In this document: piece by piece, positions 44,549-53,000 of the stretch
Layout of the letters: each line of letters starts with the position of its first letter
How positions within the stretch are numbered: position 1 is the first letter of the stretch
NCBI RefSeq assembly: GCF_019457945.1
Contig: NZ_JAHZSU010000002.1
Coordinates: 620,001-684,000, forward strand
DNA: 64,000 bases
Origin: Ornithinimicrobium laminariae
Lineage (GTDB): Bacteria; Actinomycetota; Actinomycetes; Actinomycetales; Dermatophilaceae
Reading direction: 5' to 3'
Translations under genes and position numbers: made by a program
Notes under the pieces: model-generated
Told to the model about the DNA's origin: nothing
Databases searched by the model: none
What the model saw: only the letters and a program-made list of their open reading frames with translations

Positions 44549-44567
44549 ATAGGCTCCCCTTACCTAC
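44549..44567. promoter_or_regulatory. DtxR/IdeR-like iron box
   Basis: ATAGGCTCCCCTTACCTAC matches 12 of 19 positions of the DtxR/IdeR consensus (TTAGGTTAGGCTAACCTAA), including the TAGG and ACCTA arms. It lies 19 bp upstream of the siderophore-binding protein start. Iron-repressed expression of the importer is the expected consequence. Confidence 0.6.
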
Positions 44568-44585
44568 TCAAGGATGGAGCCTTTC

Positions 44586-45593
44586 ATGGCCTTACAGAAC
44601 CGTGGACGCGCATCGATGGCTACCGCCGCCGTTGCCTCACTGATGTTCCTCGCCGCTTGTGGCTCTGATGACTCGAGCGACTCTGGGGAAGCCGCCGACA
44701 GCAGCGCAGATGCAGGCGCCGCCGCAACGGTCACCATTACCGACTCGCAGGGGCGCGACGTCGAGATTCCCACCAATCCCGAGGTCGTTGTCGCCACCGA
44801 CTGGACCGCGATCCGAACTCTGAACGACCTGGGCATTGAGGTTGACGCCACGCCTGCAGCCAACGCTGGCCTGCCCGAAGACCTCGCGATGTACGAAGGC
44901 GATGACATCCCCGTTGTCGGCGACGTGTTCGAGCCTGACTACGAAGCAATTGCCGCCATGGAGCCCGACCTCGTTGTCGTCGGCTCGCGCAGTGGCACCC
45001 CCGAGGTCGTCGCCGAGTTTGAGCGCTTCGCTCCGGCCGTGATCGACATGTCGGTTCGCACCGAGGACCCGGCTGAGTTTGTGCCCGACACCCGTGAGCG
45101 TGTTGAGCAGTTTGGTGAGATCTTTGGCCTTAAGGCCGAAGCCGACGAACTGATGACCGGCGTTGAAGACCAGATTGAGGCGCTCAACGCCGAGATCACC
45201 GAGAGCGGCGACAACGCCATGTTCGTCCAGGTTTCCGACGGCTCCGTTGGCGCCTACGGCCCCGGCTCACGCTTCGGCCTGGTCTACTCGGTCTTCGGCT
45301 ACGAGCCGACCGATGCACCCGTCGATGACGAGGGCAGCCACGGTCAGGAGATCAGCCAGGAGTTCTTCGTTGAGTACAACCCCGATGCCCTCCTGGTGCT
45401 TGACCGTGCCAAGACCATCGGTGAAGACCAGACTCCCGCGCTCGACATCTTGACCGACGGCCTGGCCGACAGCACCAACGCCGCGCAGGACGACCGCATG
45501 GTTGAGGTGGACGGCTTCTCTTGGTACCTCGCCGCCAACGCACCAAGCTCGCTGCAGGCGATGATCGACGACGTCGTCGCCAGTCAGGGCTAA
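44586..45593 (+). CDS. siderophore ABC importer substrate-binding lipoprotein (FatB/YclQ-like)
   Basis: The ATG at 44586 is preceded by GGAG 6 nt upstream; the ATG at 44574 is too close to a ribosome site. The 335-aa lipoprotein has lipobox LAACGS (Cys near residue 26) and the periplasmic-binding core VTITDSQGRDVEIPTNPE, IAAMEPDLVVVGSRSGTPEVV, FAPAVIDMS and DGFSWYLAANAPSSLQAMIDDV. This matches the petrobactin/catecholate binder group, with an iron box upstream. It is the first gene of a four-gene importer operon. Confidence 0.88.
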   Translation: MALQNRGRASMATAAVASLMFLAACGSDDSSDSGEAADSSADAGAAATVTITDSQGRDVEIPTNPEVVVATDWTAIRTLNDLGIEVDATPAANAGLPEDLAMYEGDDIPVVGDVFEPDYEAIAAMEPDLVVVGSRSGTPEVVAEFERFAPAVIDMSVRTEDPAEFVPDTRERVEQFGEIFGLKAEADELMTGVEDQIEALNAEITESGDNAMFVQVSDGSVGAYGPGSRFGLVYSVFGYEPTDAPVDDEGSHGQEISQEFFVEYNPDALLVLDRAKTIGEDQTPALDILTDGLADSTNAAQDDRMVEVDGFSWYLAANAPSSLQAMIDDVVASQG

Positions 45594-45599
45594 GCATCT

Positions 45600-46619
45600 A
45601 TGACGTTGACTCGCGCGCCTGAGCAGGCCGCGCAACCACGAGCAGGTTCCAGCTTCTACCGCTGGGGCCTGCTCTTGGCCGTCCTTGCCCTTGGCCTGGG
45701 CGCGTATCTCTCGCTCGGGGTCGGCGTCGTGCACATCCCGCTGTCAGCCATGTTTTCCCCTAATGAAGATCAGTGGGAGATCATCTCTCGCTCTCGACTG
45801 CCGCGGATGGCAGCGATCTTGCTGGCTGGCTCGTCGATGGCGGTCGCTGGCTTGATCATGCAGCGCATCACGCAGAACCGCTTCGTTTCACCGTCGACTT
45901 CGGGCACCACCGAGGCTGCGATCTTTGGCATCTTGCTGGCCACCTTGTTTGTCCCCGGGGCCTCGCTGACCACCAAAATGATGATCGCCATCGTCACATC
46001 GATCATCGGCTCCGTTATCTTTTTGCAGATCCTGCAGCAGATGCGGCACCGCGACCCACTCGTGGTGGCCCTGCTCGGCATCATGTACGGCAGCGTGATC
46101 AGCGCCATCACCGTCGCGGTCGGCTATCGGCTGGACCTGGTGCAGCTGCTCGATATCTGGACGACGGGCTCGTTCGCCTCCATCCTGTCCGGCCAATACG
46201 AGCCGCTGTATATCGTGCTGTTTGCCCTGATCGCGGGCTTCTTTTTTGCCGATCGCTTCACCGTGGTGGGGATGGGCCGCGATGTGTCAACCAGCCTTGG
46301 CGTCAACTACACGTTCGTGCTTTACACCGGGCTGATCGTCATCTCGATCATGTCTGCCTCGGTCGTGGTTGTCGTTGGAGCGATCCCCTTCTTAGGCCTC
46401 ATCGTGCCCAACGTGGTGGCGCTGATGATGGGCGATCATGTGCGTCGGGTGTTGCCAGTCACCGCAGTGGCCGGAGCAGGGTTTGTCCTGATTTGCGACA
46501 TCATCGGCCGCTGGATCATCGCGCCTTATGAGATCCCAGTGGCAACGATTGCTGGCGTCGTTGGCGCTGGCTTCTTTGTCTGGCTCATCGTTCGACACGG
46601 CAAGGGGGCTTCGGCATGA
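45600..46619 (+). CDS. FecCD-family siderophore permease subunit 1 (YclN/FatD-like)
   Basis: This 339-aa multi-pass protein has RLPRMAAILLAGSSMAVAGLIMQRITQNRFVSPSTSGTTEAA (typical of the FatD/YclN branch), MGRDVSTSLGVNYTFV as the ATPase contact loop, and GAIPFLGLIVPNVVALMMGD. It starts 6 bp after the binding protein and overlaps the next permease by 4 bp. Having two different permeases, rather than a homodimer, is typical of petrobactin/catecholate importers. Confidence 0.9.
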   Translation: MTLTRAPEQAAQPRAGSSFYRWGLLLAVLALGLGAYLSLGVGVVHIPLSAMFSPNEDQWEIISRSRLPRMAAILLAGSSMAVAGLIMQRITQNRFVSPSTSGTTEAAIFGILLATLFVPGASLTTKMMIAIVTSIIGSVIFLQILQQMRHRDPLVVALLGIMYGSVISAITVAVGYRLDLVQLLDIWTTGSFASILSGQYEPLYIVLFALIAGFFFADRFTVVGMGRDVSTSLGVNYTFVLYTGLIVISIMSASVVVVVGAIPFLGLIVPNVVALMMGDHVRRVLPVTAVAGAGFVLICDIIGRWIIAPYEIPVATIAGVVGAGFFVWLIVRHGKGASA

Positions 46620-47644
46620 CCGCCGTTCAAGACCACGCCACCACTGGCCACACCATCTCGGCCAACGGGGCATCTCCGGCAGAGAAGGCTAAAGACCGTC
46701 GCGTCCTGGCCATCCTCATTGGGCTCGCAATGCTCGGATTGCTCGCCATCACCGCTTACCTCACGTATGGCGTGCAGGGCAGTTGGTCGTATGCGCTCAG
46801 CCTGCGCTCGCGCCAGGTCGGGTCACTGATCGTGGTGGGCATCGCCATTGGGGCCTCCAGCCTGGTGTTTCAAACCATCGCCGGCAGCCGCATCCTGACC
46901 CCTGGCGTGATGGGTTTTGATGCGGTTTATGTGCTGATCCAGACGATGATCGTTGGCCTCTTTGGGGCGAGCACGTTGCAGTTGTTGGGCGTGATGGAGC
47001 GGTTTGCGCTCAACACGTTTGCGCTGATGATCTTTGGTTTGCTGCTGTTTCGTTTTCTCTTTCGCTCCAACAGCCGCAACCTCTTTGTGGTGGTGCTGGT
47101 CGGCATCGTGCTCGGCTCGCTTTTTGCCTCGCTCAGCACACTGACCTCTCGACTCCTCAGCCCCGATGACTTCTTGACATTGCAGACGGTGCTCTTCGCC
47201 AGCTTCACGACGGTTGACCCGGTGCTACTTGGGGTGACCGGGGCGGCCACTGCGTTTGGGCTGCTGGCGCTGTGGCCGCAACTGCGCAAACTGGATGTTG
47301 TCGATTTGGGCCACGACGGCTGTGTTGCTCTCGGTGTCGACTACCACCGCACGGTTCGCACCACGTTGGTCATCGTGACGCTGCTGGTGGCAGCCTCGAC
47401 GGCGCTCGTCGGGCCGATGATCTTCCTGGGACTCATCGTGGCCAACCTGGCCCGGCAAGCACTCCCGACGCACCGGCATACCTCGTTGGTTGTGGCCAGC
47501 GCACTCATCGGCCTGCTCTTCACAGTCGGTGGCCAATTCCTCGTCACGCACGTCTTTGACCTGCAAACCCCGATCAGCGTGGTCATCAACCTCGTTGGCG
47601 GACTCTATTTCATTGTTCTTCTCTTGAGGACTGATCGACTGTGA
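46616..47644 (+). CDS. FecCD-family siderophore permease subunit 2 (YclO/FatC-like)
   Basis: This 342-aa protein has a hydrophilic N-terminal 35 residues, then about nine hydrophobic segments. Family parts include RSRQVGSLIVVGIAIGASSLVFQTIAGSRILTPGVMGFDA (typical YclO/FatC), DLGHDGCVALGVDYHR and STALVGPMIFLGLIVANLARQ. It forms a heterodimer with the preceding permease. It overlaps both neighbours by 4 bp, indicating strict co-translation. Confidence 0.9.
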   Translation: MTAVQDHATTGHTISANGASPAEKAKDRRVLAILIGLAMLGLLAITAYLTYGVQGSWSYALSLRSRQVGSLIVVGIAIGASSLVFQTIAGSRILTPGVMGFDAVYVLIQTMIVGLFGASTLQLLGVMERFALNTFALMIFGLLLFRFLFRSNSRNLFVVVLVGIVLGSLFASLSTLTSRLLSPDDFLTLQTVLFASFTTVDPVLLGVTGAATAFGLLALWPQLRKLDVVDLGHDGCVALGVDYHRTVRTTLVIVTLLVAASTALVGPMIFLGLIVANLARQALPTHRHTSLVVASALIGLLFTVGGQFLVTHVFDLQTPISVVINLVGGLYFIVLLLRTDRL

Positions 47645-48447
47645 TTTTCCTACATGCCGTCTCGCACGCCTATGGGGCCACGACGGTCCTCGATGGGGTC
47701 GATCTGAGCATCCCGCGGGGCAAATTAACTGCCCTGGTGGGGCCAAATGGCGCTGGCAAGTCGACGTTGCTGTCGGCAATGGCGCGGCTGCTCAAGCCAG
47801 ACACCGGGCAGGTGATGGTCGGCGACCTCGACGTGCTCAGCGCCAAGCCGGCGCAACTGGCCAAGAAGTTGGGAGTGCTCAAGCAACTCAACCAACTCAG
47901 CGCTCGGCTGACCGTGATCGACCTCGTGCGCTTCGGCCGATTCCCGCACTGCCAGGGGCGTCTGCAGGCCGAAGATCACCGCATCGTCGAGCAGGCGATG
48001 GACTATGTCGACCTGCAGGAGTTCCGTGATCGCTTCTTGGACCAACTCTCCGGCGGGCAGCGCCAGCGCGCGCTGATTGCGATGGTGTTGGCCCAAGACA
48101 CCGAATACATCCTGCTCGATGAGCCGCTCAATAACCTCGACATGCGGCACGGGGTAGCGATGATGCAGTTGTTGCGCCAAGCCGCCGATGACCTAGGACG
48201 CACGATCGTCGTCGTGCTGCACGACATCAACTTTGCTTCCGCGTGGGCCGACTATTTGGTGGGTATGCGCGATGGCAGCGTTGTCGCGCAAGGCACCCCC
48301 GAGCAGATCGTCCAGCGCGAACCACTGCGCGAGATCTTTGGCCTCGACATGCAGGTCGTCGATGTAGCCGGTCGCAAAATTGGGATGTATTGGCACCCCG
48401 AGTTGGTTGGTGCTGAAGAGCTGAGCCCGGTCGCGGTCTACGGCTAG
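47641..48447 (+). CDS. siderophore ABC importer ATPase (YclP/FatE-like)
   Basis: This 268-aa ATPase starts at a GTG overlapping the permease stop. It has Walker A GPNGAGKSTLLSAMARLL, signature LSGGQRQRALIAMVLAQ, Walker B YILLDEPLNNLD and the switch His in VVVLHDINFA. It contains the FecE-family QLNQLSARLTVIDLVRFGRFP segment. It energises the two FecCD permeases above. It is the last gene of the operon and convergent with the XRE-cupin regulator. Confidence 0.92.
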   Translation: MIFLHAVSHAYGATTVLDGVDLSIPRGKLTALVGPNGAGKSTLLSAMARLLKPDTGQVMVGDLDVLSAKPAQLAKKLGVLKQLNQLSARLTVIDLVRFGRFPHCQGRLQAEDHRIVEQAMDYVDLQEFRDRFLDQLSGGQRQRALIAMVLAQDTEYILLDEPLNNLDMRHGVAMMQLLRQAADDLGRTIVVVLHDINFASAWADYLVGMRDGSVVAQGTPEQIVQREPLREIFGLDMQVVDVAGRKIGMYWHPELVGAEELSPVAVYG

Positions 48448-48459
48448 GCCCCTCGCGGG

Positions 48460-49023
48460 TCACTCCGCGTGATGCACGTGCGCGCGATGCCCTTCGCGGT
48501 CCAGCAGCATGATGACTTCGGCTGGCCCGTCGATGGCGCTGAACACATGTGGAGTCATCGTGCTGAAATCAGCCGCTTCTCCCGGCTGCAAAATGATGAC
48601 GCGTTCGCCCAATTGCAGCCGGACCTCGCCCGAGAGCACAAACATCCAGTCATGCCCCGGATGGACGCCACCCTCGGGCGGTGTGCCATCTTGGGGCTCC
48701 AGTCGAATCTTGACCGCTCTCGTTTCGGCAGTCGGCCGACTCAACATCCAGGTCGTGCGATGACCATCGGTGCTGGGGGTTGGCCGGATGACGACATCCT
48801 CGTCTTGGCTCATATCGAGCAGTGACTCCAGGTCAACATGCAACGCAGAGGCCAGCGGCAGCAGAACATCGAGGCTGATGGCGCGCTTGCCGGTCTCGAT
48901 GCGACTCACCGTTGACGGGCTGAGATTGGCCCGAGCAGACAACTCGTCCAGCGACAGCCCCGAGGATTTGCGCAGGCTGCGCAGCCGCGAGCGCACGATT
49001 AACTCGACATCGGCAGTGCTCAT
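48460..49023 (-). CDS. XRE-family regulator with C-terminal cupin domain
   Basis: This 187-aa protein has an N-terminal HTH (RLRSLRKSSGLSLDELSARANLSPSTVSRIETGKRAIS, residues 12-46, quoted in part) and a C-terminal cupin (GGVHPGHDWMFVLSGEVRLQLGERVIILQPGEAADFSTMTPHVF). The cupin is a likely small-molecule sensor. It is divergent from the flavoprotein/methyltransferase fusion, with a perfect palindrome in the gap, so it probably controls that gene and itself. Confidence 0.9.
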   Translation of the reverse strand: MSTADVELIVRSRLRSLRKSSGLSLDELSARANLSPSTVSRIETGKRAISLDVLLPLASALHVDLESLLDMSQDEDVVIRPTPSTDGHRTTWMLSRPTAETRAVKIRLEPQDGTPPEGGVHPGHDWMFVLSGEVRLQLGERVIILQPGEAADFSTMTPHVFSAIDGPAEVIMLLDREGHRAHVHHAE

Positions 49024-49054
49024 GGTGTGACCTTTCGACCAGTTCTTGCGAATA

Positions 49055-49072
49055 CTGCAAGATGTCTTGCAG
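49055..49072. promoter_or_regulatory. palindrome CTGCAAG-N4-CTTGCAG between XRE regulator and fusion gene
   Basis: Perfect 7-bp arms with a 4-bp spacer lie in the 77-bp divergent gap, and an additional CTTGC half-site is at 49045. It is the natural candidate operator of the XRE-cupin protein for both directions. Confidence 0.7.
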
Positions 49073-49100
49073 CGCGTTAAGTGAACCGTAACTTGGAGAT

Positions 49101-50690
49101 ATGAGCCACGCGGACCACACCACTATTGAGCGCCACTGCGACGTCGCCATCATCGGCGGATCGGCTGCCGGCCTGGCCGCAGCCCTGCAGTTGTCCCGGC
49201 AACGCCGATCGGTCATCGTCATTGACGGCGGCGAACCGCGCAACACGCCTGCCGAGCACATGCACAGCTTCCTTGGCTACGAGGGCCAGGCCCCTGGTGA
49301 TCTGCTTGCCGTCGGCCGCGATGAAGTGCGCAACTATGGCGGCGAGATCCTGACCGGCCAGGTTGAGACCGTCACCAAGACTGACGGCGGCAAGTTCGTC
49401 GTGCACCTCCCCGGCGGCAACTCCGTCGTAGCCCGCCGGGTGATCGCTGCCACCGGCCTGCGAGACCACCTCCCCGACATACCGGGTATGCGGGAGCAGT
49501 GGGGGCACGGTGTCATCCACTGCCCGTTTTGTCACGGCTATGAGGCCCGCGACCAGGACATTGTCGCGCTCATCACTAGCCCGATGGGGCTGCACGCAGC
49601 CACTCTGTTCACTGCGCTCACGGACAAGTTGACCTTGGTGCTGCATGCCGAAGTTAGCGCGGATGAGCCTGGTTTGGATCGGCTTCGGGCAGCCGGTGTC
49701 GCTGTGCTCGACGCCAAGATGACCTCAGTGAACAGCGCCGCTGGCGGGGCCTTGAACTCGGTCGACCTCGACAACGGGCAGCAGTTGCCAGCCCGGACCG
49801 TCGTCATTGGCCCGAAGGTCTCGGCGAACATCGCGCCGTTTGTTGACCTCGGATTGCAAGCGAGCGAGCACCCCAGCGGCATGGGCACCTACATCCCGGT
49901 GGAGATGACCGGCGAAACGCCCATCTCCGGGCTCTTTGCCGCTGGCAGCCTGACCAACCCCGGCTTCCAGGTGATGCCCTCAGCCGCGCATGGCAGTCAG
50001 ATCGGTGCCTACGTCAGTTTTACCTTGGTCGATGAGGACATTGAGCAGGCGTCCAAAGTCTCAGGCAATGCGGCCGATTGGGACAGTCGCTACAGCAGCC
50101 AAGCGCGGGTTTGGAGTGGCAATCCCAACGGCAGCATCGTGGTCGAAGCGGAGGCCCTCACGCCTGGCACTGCCCTGGAGGTCGGGGCTGGCGAAGGGGC
50201 CGATTCGATCTGGCTGGCCGAGCGCGGCTGGAGTGTTACGACCAACGACATCTCGCAGGTGAGTTTGGATCGCGCCATGGCCGAGGCCAACCGTCGAGGG
50301 TTGACCCTGATCCCTTTGCAGGCCGACATCAACGACGCCGATCCCATCGGCGGTCGAACCTTTGACTTGGTCAGTTTGGCCTATGCCTCGTTCCCGAAGA
50401 CACCGGACAGCCGGGGTCAAACTAACGTGTTGAACGCCGTGAAGGTTGGCGGCACCGTGTTGCTGGTCGGGCACGACTTGGCGCCAATGCTGGCGGAGTC
50501 GCTGGACGAGCCTCGGCCGTTTGACCACCTCGCCGACGTGCAACCCACCGAGTTCGCCGAAGTGCTCGAAGCCTCCGACAACTGGGAAGTGCTGGTCAAC
50601 GAGTTGCGCCCCCGGCCCAGTGGCCACATTCACTCCGAGACGAACCACCACGTCAACGATGTCATCGTGCGAGCCCGCCGCGTCCGCTGA
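49101..50690 (+). CDS. thioredoxin reductase-like flavoprotein fused to a class I methyltransferase
   Basis: This 529-aa two-domain protein has an N-terminal FAD/NAD(P) oxidoreductase (1 to about 310) with CDVAIIGGSAAGLAAALQLSRQ, AATGLRDHLPDIPG, a CPFC dithiol in VIHCPFCHGYEARDQD (Cys near 139 and 142) and GLFAAGSLTNPGFQVMPSAAHGSQIGAY. A C-terminal AdoMet methyltransferase (about 325-529) has DWDSRYSSQARVWSGNPN and motif I ALEVGAGEGADSIWLAERGWSVT. The reading frame is continuous. Such fusions occur in actinobacteria. The methyltransferase resembles those that detoxify small thiol/metalloid or electrophilic compounds, so a redox-plus-methylation detoxifier is possible (inference). Confidence 0.87.
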   Translation: MSHADHTTIERHCDVAIIGGSAAGLAAALQLSRQRRSVIVIDGGEPRNTPAEHMHSFLGYEGQAPGDLLAVGRDEVRNYGGEILTGQVETVTKTDGGKFVVHLPGGNSVVARRVIAATGLRDHLPDIPGMREQWGHGVIHCPFCHGYEARDQDIVALITSPMGLHAATLFTALTDKLTLVLHAEVSADEPGLDRLRAAGVAVLDAKMTSVNSAAGGALNSVDLDNGQQLPARTVVIGPKVSANIAPFVDLGLQASEHPSGMGTYIPVEMTGETPISGLFAAGSLTNPGFQVMPSAAHGSQIGAYVSFTLVDEDIEQASKVSGNAADWDSRYSSQARVWSGNPNGSIVVEAEALTPGTALEVGAGEGADSIWLAERGWSVTTNDISQVSLDRAMAEANRRGLTLIPLQADINDADPIGGRTFDLVSLAYASFPKTPDSRGQTNVLNAVKVGGTVLLVGHDLAPMLAESLDEPRPFDHLADVQPTEFAEVLEASDNWEVLVNELRPRPSGHIHSETNHHVNDVIVRARRVR

Positions 50691-50803
50691 CTCCCTTCCA
50701 GCAGCATCGAGACCGCCCGCCACGATGTGGCCTTTTCCGGCCGGTGAGCCTGTTTTCCAGAGCTCATAGGCCGGATTTTGCCTCATCCAGCGAGCACCGC
50801 GGG

Positions 50804-50845
50804 CAGAAATGAGGGGCCCAAATCTCTTCGGGCCCCTCATTTCTG
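50804..50845. terminator. bidirectional terminator between convergent genes
   Basis: CAGAAATGAGGGGCCC (50804-50819) pairs perfectly with GGGCCCCTCATTTCTG (50830-50845) around a 10-nt loop. It lies between the ends of the fusion gene (plus) and the peroxiredoxin gene (minus) and would stop both. The rest of this 165-bp gap holds nothing recognisable. Confidence 0.88.
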
Positions 50846-50855
50846 TTGCGCTAGA

Positions 50856-51380
50856 TCAGTGGTTGCCGCGTGCCGGGTAGCCATCCGACTGCGCGAATTT
50901 CAGGCCAGCGATGACCTCGTCGAGCGGCGGGCGGCCGAACGGCATGGTGGCGACGGCGCTCCAGAACAGCGAACCGTCGCTGTCCAGAATGAACATGCCG
51001 GGCTCGGAGAACACCTCGGGCTCGCCGTCCTTGATCGAGTGCGAGATAAACAGGCCCCACTCGCGGGCGTCAGCCTCGGTCAGGCCATGGGCCACCGAAA
51101 GCCTGTCGAGCTTCCAGTCTTCGCTGACCGACGCGCTGCGGGCCTGGTCCTCCATGCTGACGGCGACAATGCGGCCAACGCCAGCCTCGGTCAAGTCATC
51201 GAGGCGGCGGTTGATCTCGCCAAGCTGTTTGCGGCATACCGGGCAGTGCAGGCCGCGATAAAACACAACCATCGTGAAGCGGCCATCGGCACCGGTCCCG
51301 AGGTTCAGGTCGGTGGTGCTACCACCGCCGTTGAGCGGCAGGTCGAGTGCGGGCACTTGCTGCGTAGGGATCAATGTCAT
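50856..51380 (-). CDS. peroxiredoxin-like (AhpC/TSA) protein
   Basis: This 174-aa thioredoxin-fold protein has the active-site region FTMVVFYRGLHCPVCRKQLGEINRR (quoted for the CPVC motif near residues 46-49), then VAVSMEDQARSASVSEDWKL and FILDSDGSLFWSAVATMPFGRPP. The family reduces peroxides with thiols. The CxxC motif rather than a lone peroxidatic Cys is typical of this AhpC-TSA_2-like branch. It may be functionally related to the neighbouring thioredoxin reductase-like fusion, but the two are transcribed convergently. Confidence 0.87.
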   Translation of the reverse strand: MTLIPTQQVPALDLPLNGGGSTTDLNLGTGADGRFTMVVFYRGLHCPVCRKQLGEINRRLDDLTEAGVGRIVAVSMEDQARSASVSEDWKLDRLSVAHGLTEADAREWGLFISHSIKDGEPEVFSEPGMFILDSDGSLFWSAVATMPFGRPPLDEVIAGLKFAQSDGYPARGNH

Positions 51381-51434
51381 GTCCGGGGAACGGGGCCAAC
51401 GGGGTCAGACATTCCCGCTAGCGGCAATTCACAC

Positions 51435-52394
51435 TCAACCTTCAGGATCGCTAATCCGCTCGAGTGCGTCATAGATCAACGCCCAAAACCGGTCTTTGTC
51501 GATGCTCAACGCAGCCGAGGTCAGGCAGTCCACCGGAGCGGGTGCGCGCAGGTCAGCCACCGTCATACCCAAGGTATGCATGCCGCTGGTTTCGATCTGG
51601 ATCGGCATCGGCGTCGCGGGCACGACACTGGGGTCAATGACATGGGCCACCGCACACGGGTCATGCACCGGAGGGGAGTCGAAACCCTGCGCATCGCTGT
51701 AAGTCTGGCCAAAGAACACCAGCAGTTCGCAGACAAAGCGAGCCGGGGCCGTGTCGATCTCTGCGATCGTCTGCGCGACCTCAGGGGTGGCGAGCGCTTG
51801 GTGGGTGGCATCAAGGCCGACCATCACCACTGGCCATCCAGCGCTGAAGACAATGTGCGCCGCCTCTGGGTCGATCACGATGTTGAACTCAGCGACCGGA
51901 CTCCAGTTGCCCTCGTGCACCCCGCCACCCATCAGGACAACCTTTTTGACCCGCTCAATGATGCGAGGTTCTTTGCGGGCTGCGAGCGCGATGTTGGTCA
52001 GCCCACCGGTCGGCACCAACGTCACGGTGCCGCTCTCATGCTCCATCACCGTGTCGATAATCAGATCAACAGCGTGCCGGTCATCGAGCGTGATCGCAGG
52101 TTCAGGCAGGTCAGGCCCATCAAGTCCGGTGTCGCCGTGGATGCTAGGGGCGATCTCGACTTCGCGCACCAGCGGCCGATCGGCGCCAGCAGCAAAGGGC
52201 ACATCGCTGATGCCAGCGACCCGCGCGATCGAGAGGGCATTGCGGGTGACTTTGGCAAGCGTTTGATTTCCCACGACCGTCGTCACCGCCAGCAATTCGA
52301 TCTGCGGGCTGCCATGAGCTAGCAAAATCGCGACGGCATCATCATGGCCAGGGTCGCAATCCAGGATGATCTTTTCGCGGGCGCGGTCACTCAC
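51435..52394 (-). CDS. inosine-uridine-preferring nucleoside hydrolase
   Basis: The GTG at 52394 gives 319 aa and places the metal-binding motif IILDCDPGHDDAVAILLA near the N-terminus as in the family; longer in-frame starts run into the lipoprotein gene. Further motifs are LAVTTVVGNQTLAKVTRNAL, VTLVPTGGLTNIALA, VLMGGGV and EFNIVIDPEAAHIVFS. It hydrolyses nucleosides to base and ribose. It overlaps the upstream lipoprotein gene by 8 bp. Confidence 0.92.
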   Translation of the reverse strand: MSDRAREKIILDCDPGHDDAVAILLAHGSPQIELLAVTTVVGNQTLAKVTRNALSIARVAGISDVPFAAGADRPLVREVEIAPSIHGDTGLDGPDLPEPAITLDDRHAVDLIIDTVMEHESGTVTLVPTGGLTNIALAARKEPRIIERVKKVVLMGGGVHEGNWSPVAEFNIVIDPEAAHIVFSAGWPVVMVGLDATHQALATPEVAQTIAEIDTAPARFVCELLVFFGQTYSDAQGFDSPPVHDPCAVAHVIDPSVVPATPMPIQIETSGMHTLGMTVADLRAPAPVDCLTSAALSIDKDRFWALIYDALERISDPEG

Positions 52395-52905
52395 TGGGCA
52401 CCACCGATAGCGCTGGCCCACCGAACTCGGCTGCTGCGGAAAACTCCTCAAACGAGGTCGCTTCAAAGGCTGCATCCGCGACTGGGCGCCCATCCGCAGT
52501 CCACACCCATAGCCCGTCTAGCTCGACCGCCTCAGGCGGTGGGCCCGCGTCGAGATAGGTGGCAGCGGCGTCGAAGTCATAGCCGCACGCACGTTGGGCG
52601 GCCCGCTCCGATTCACCAACACAGAACTGCTGCCATTGGCCAAAAGACCCGACGCGCGTGTTCATTGTCAAGATCACCATGTAACCGAATTCTCCATCCA
52701 GGATGTTGGCGCCACTCACGAGCGACCCTTCCGGCAGTGCGGGCCAGACGTCTTCGCCCCCGCTGAAATTGGCGTCATACTCGCGCAGGCCTTGGCGAAG
52801 TTCCTCGCCTTCAACCGCATCCGTCTCAGCCGCACAGCCTGCCAGCACTACGCTCGCCACGACAGCCGAAAACCCCCGGCAGACCGTCGACTTCGCGTGG
52901 CTCAC
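52387..52905 (-). CDS. hypothetical secreted lipoprotein
   Basis: This 172-aa protein has a signal peptide ending in the lipobox VVLAGCAAET (Cys near residue 24). The mature part is acidic, contains GYMVILTMNTRVGSFGQWQQFCVGE and two further Cys residues, and lacks a recognised domain. Translation appears coupled to the nucleoside hydrolase downstream through an 8-bp overlap. Function unknown. Confidence 0.75.
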   Translation of the reverse strand: MSHAKSTVCRGFSAVVASVVLAGCAAETDAVEGEELRQGLREYDANFSGGEDVWPALPEGSLVSGANILDGEFGYMVILTMNTRVGSFGQWQQFCVGESERAAQRACGYDFDAAATYLDAGPPPEAVELDGLWVWTADGRPVADAAFEATSFEEFSAAAEFGGPALSVVPSE

Positions 52906-53000
52906 ACAGCGACGCTACCCAGCCACTTCCGAAGGGTCAATGAGTCGCGCGCCGGTTCGTTCGCCCTGAAACGAGCGTCGAATCCCCCTAGGATCGGGGT

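Noticed and set aside
50778-52322. 514-codon open frame on the plus strand opposite the peroxiredoxin and nucleoside hydrolase genes
   Set aside because: It is an antisense shadow. Both genes on the other strand have clear family motifs and starts, and this frame has no recognisable domain.
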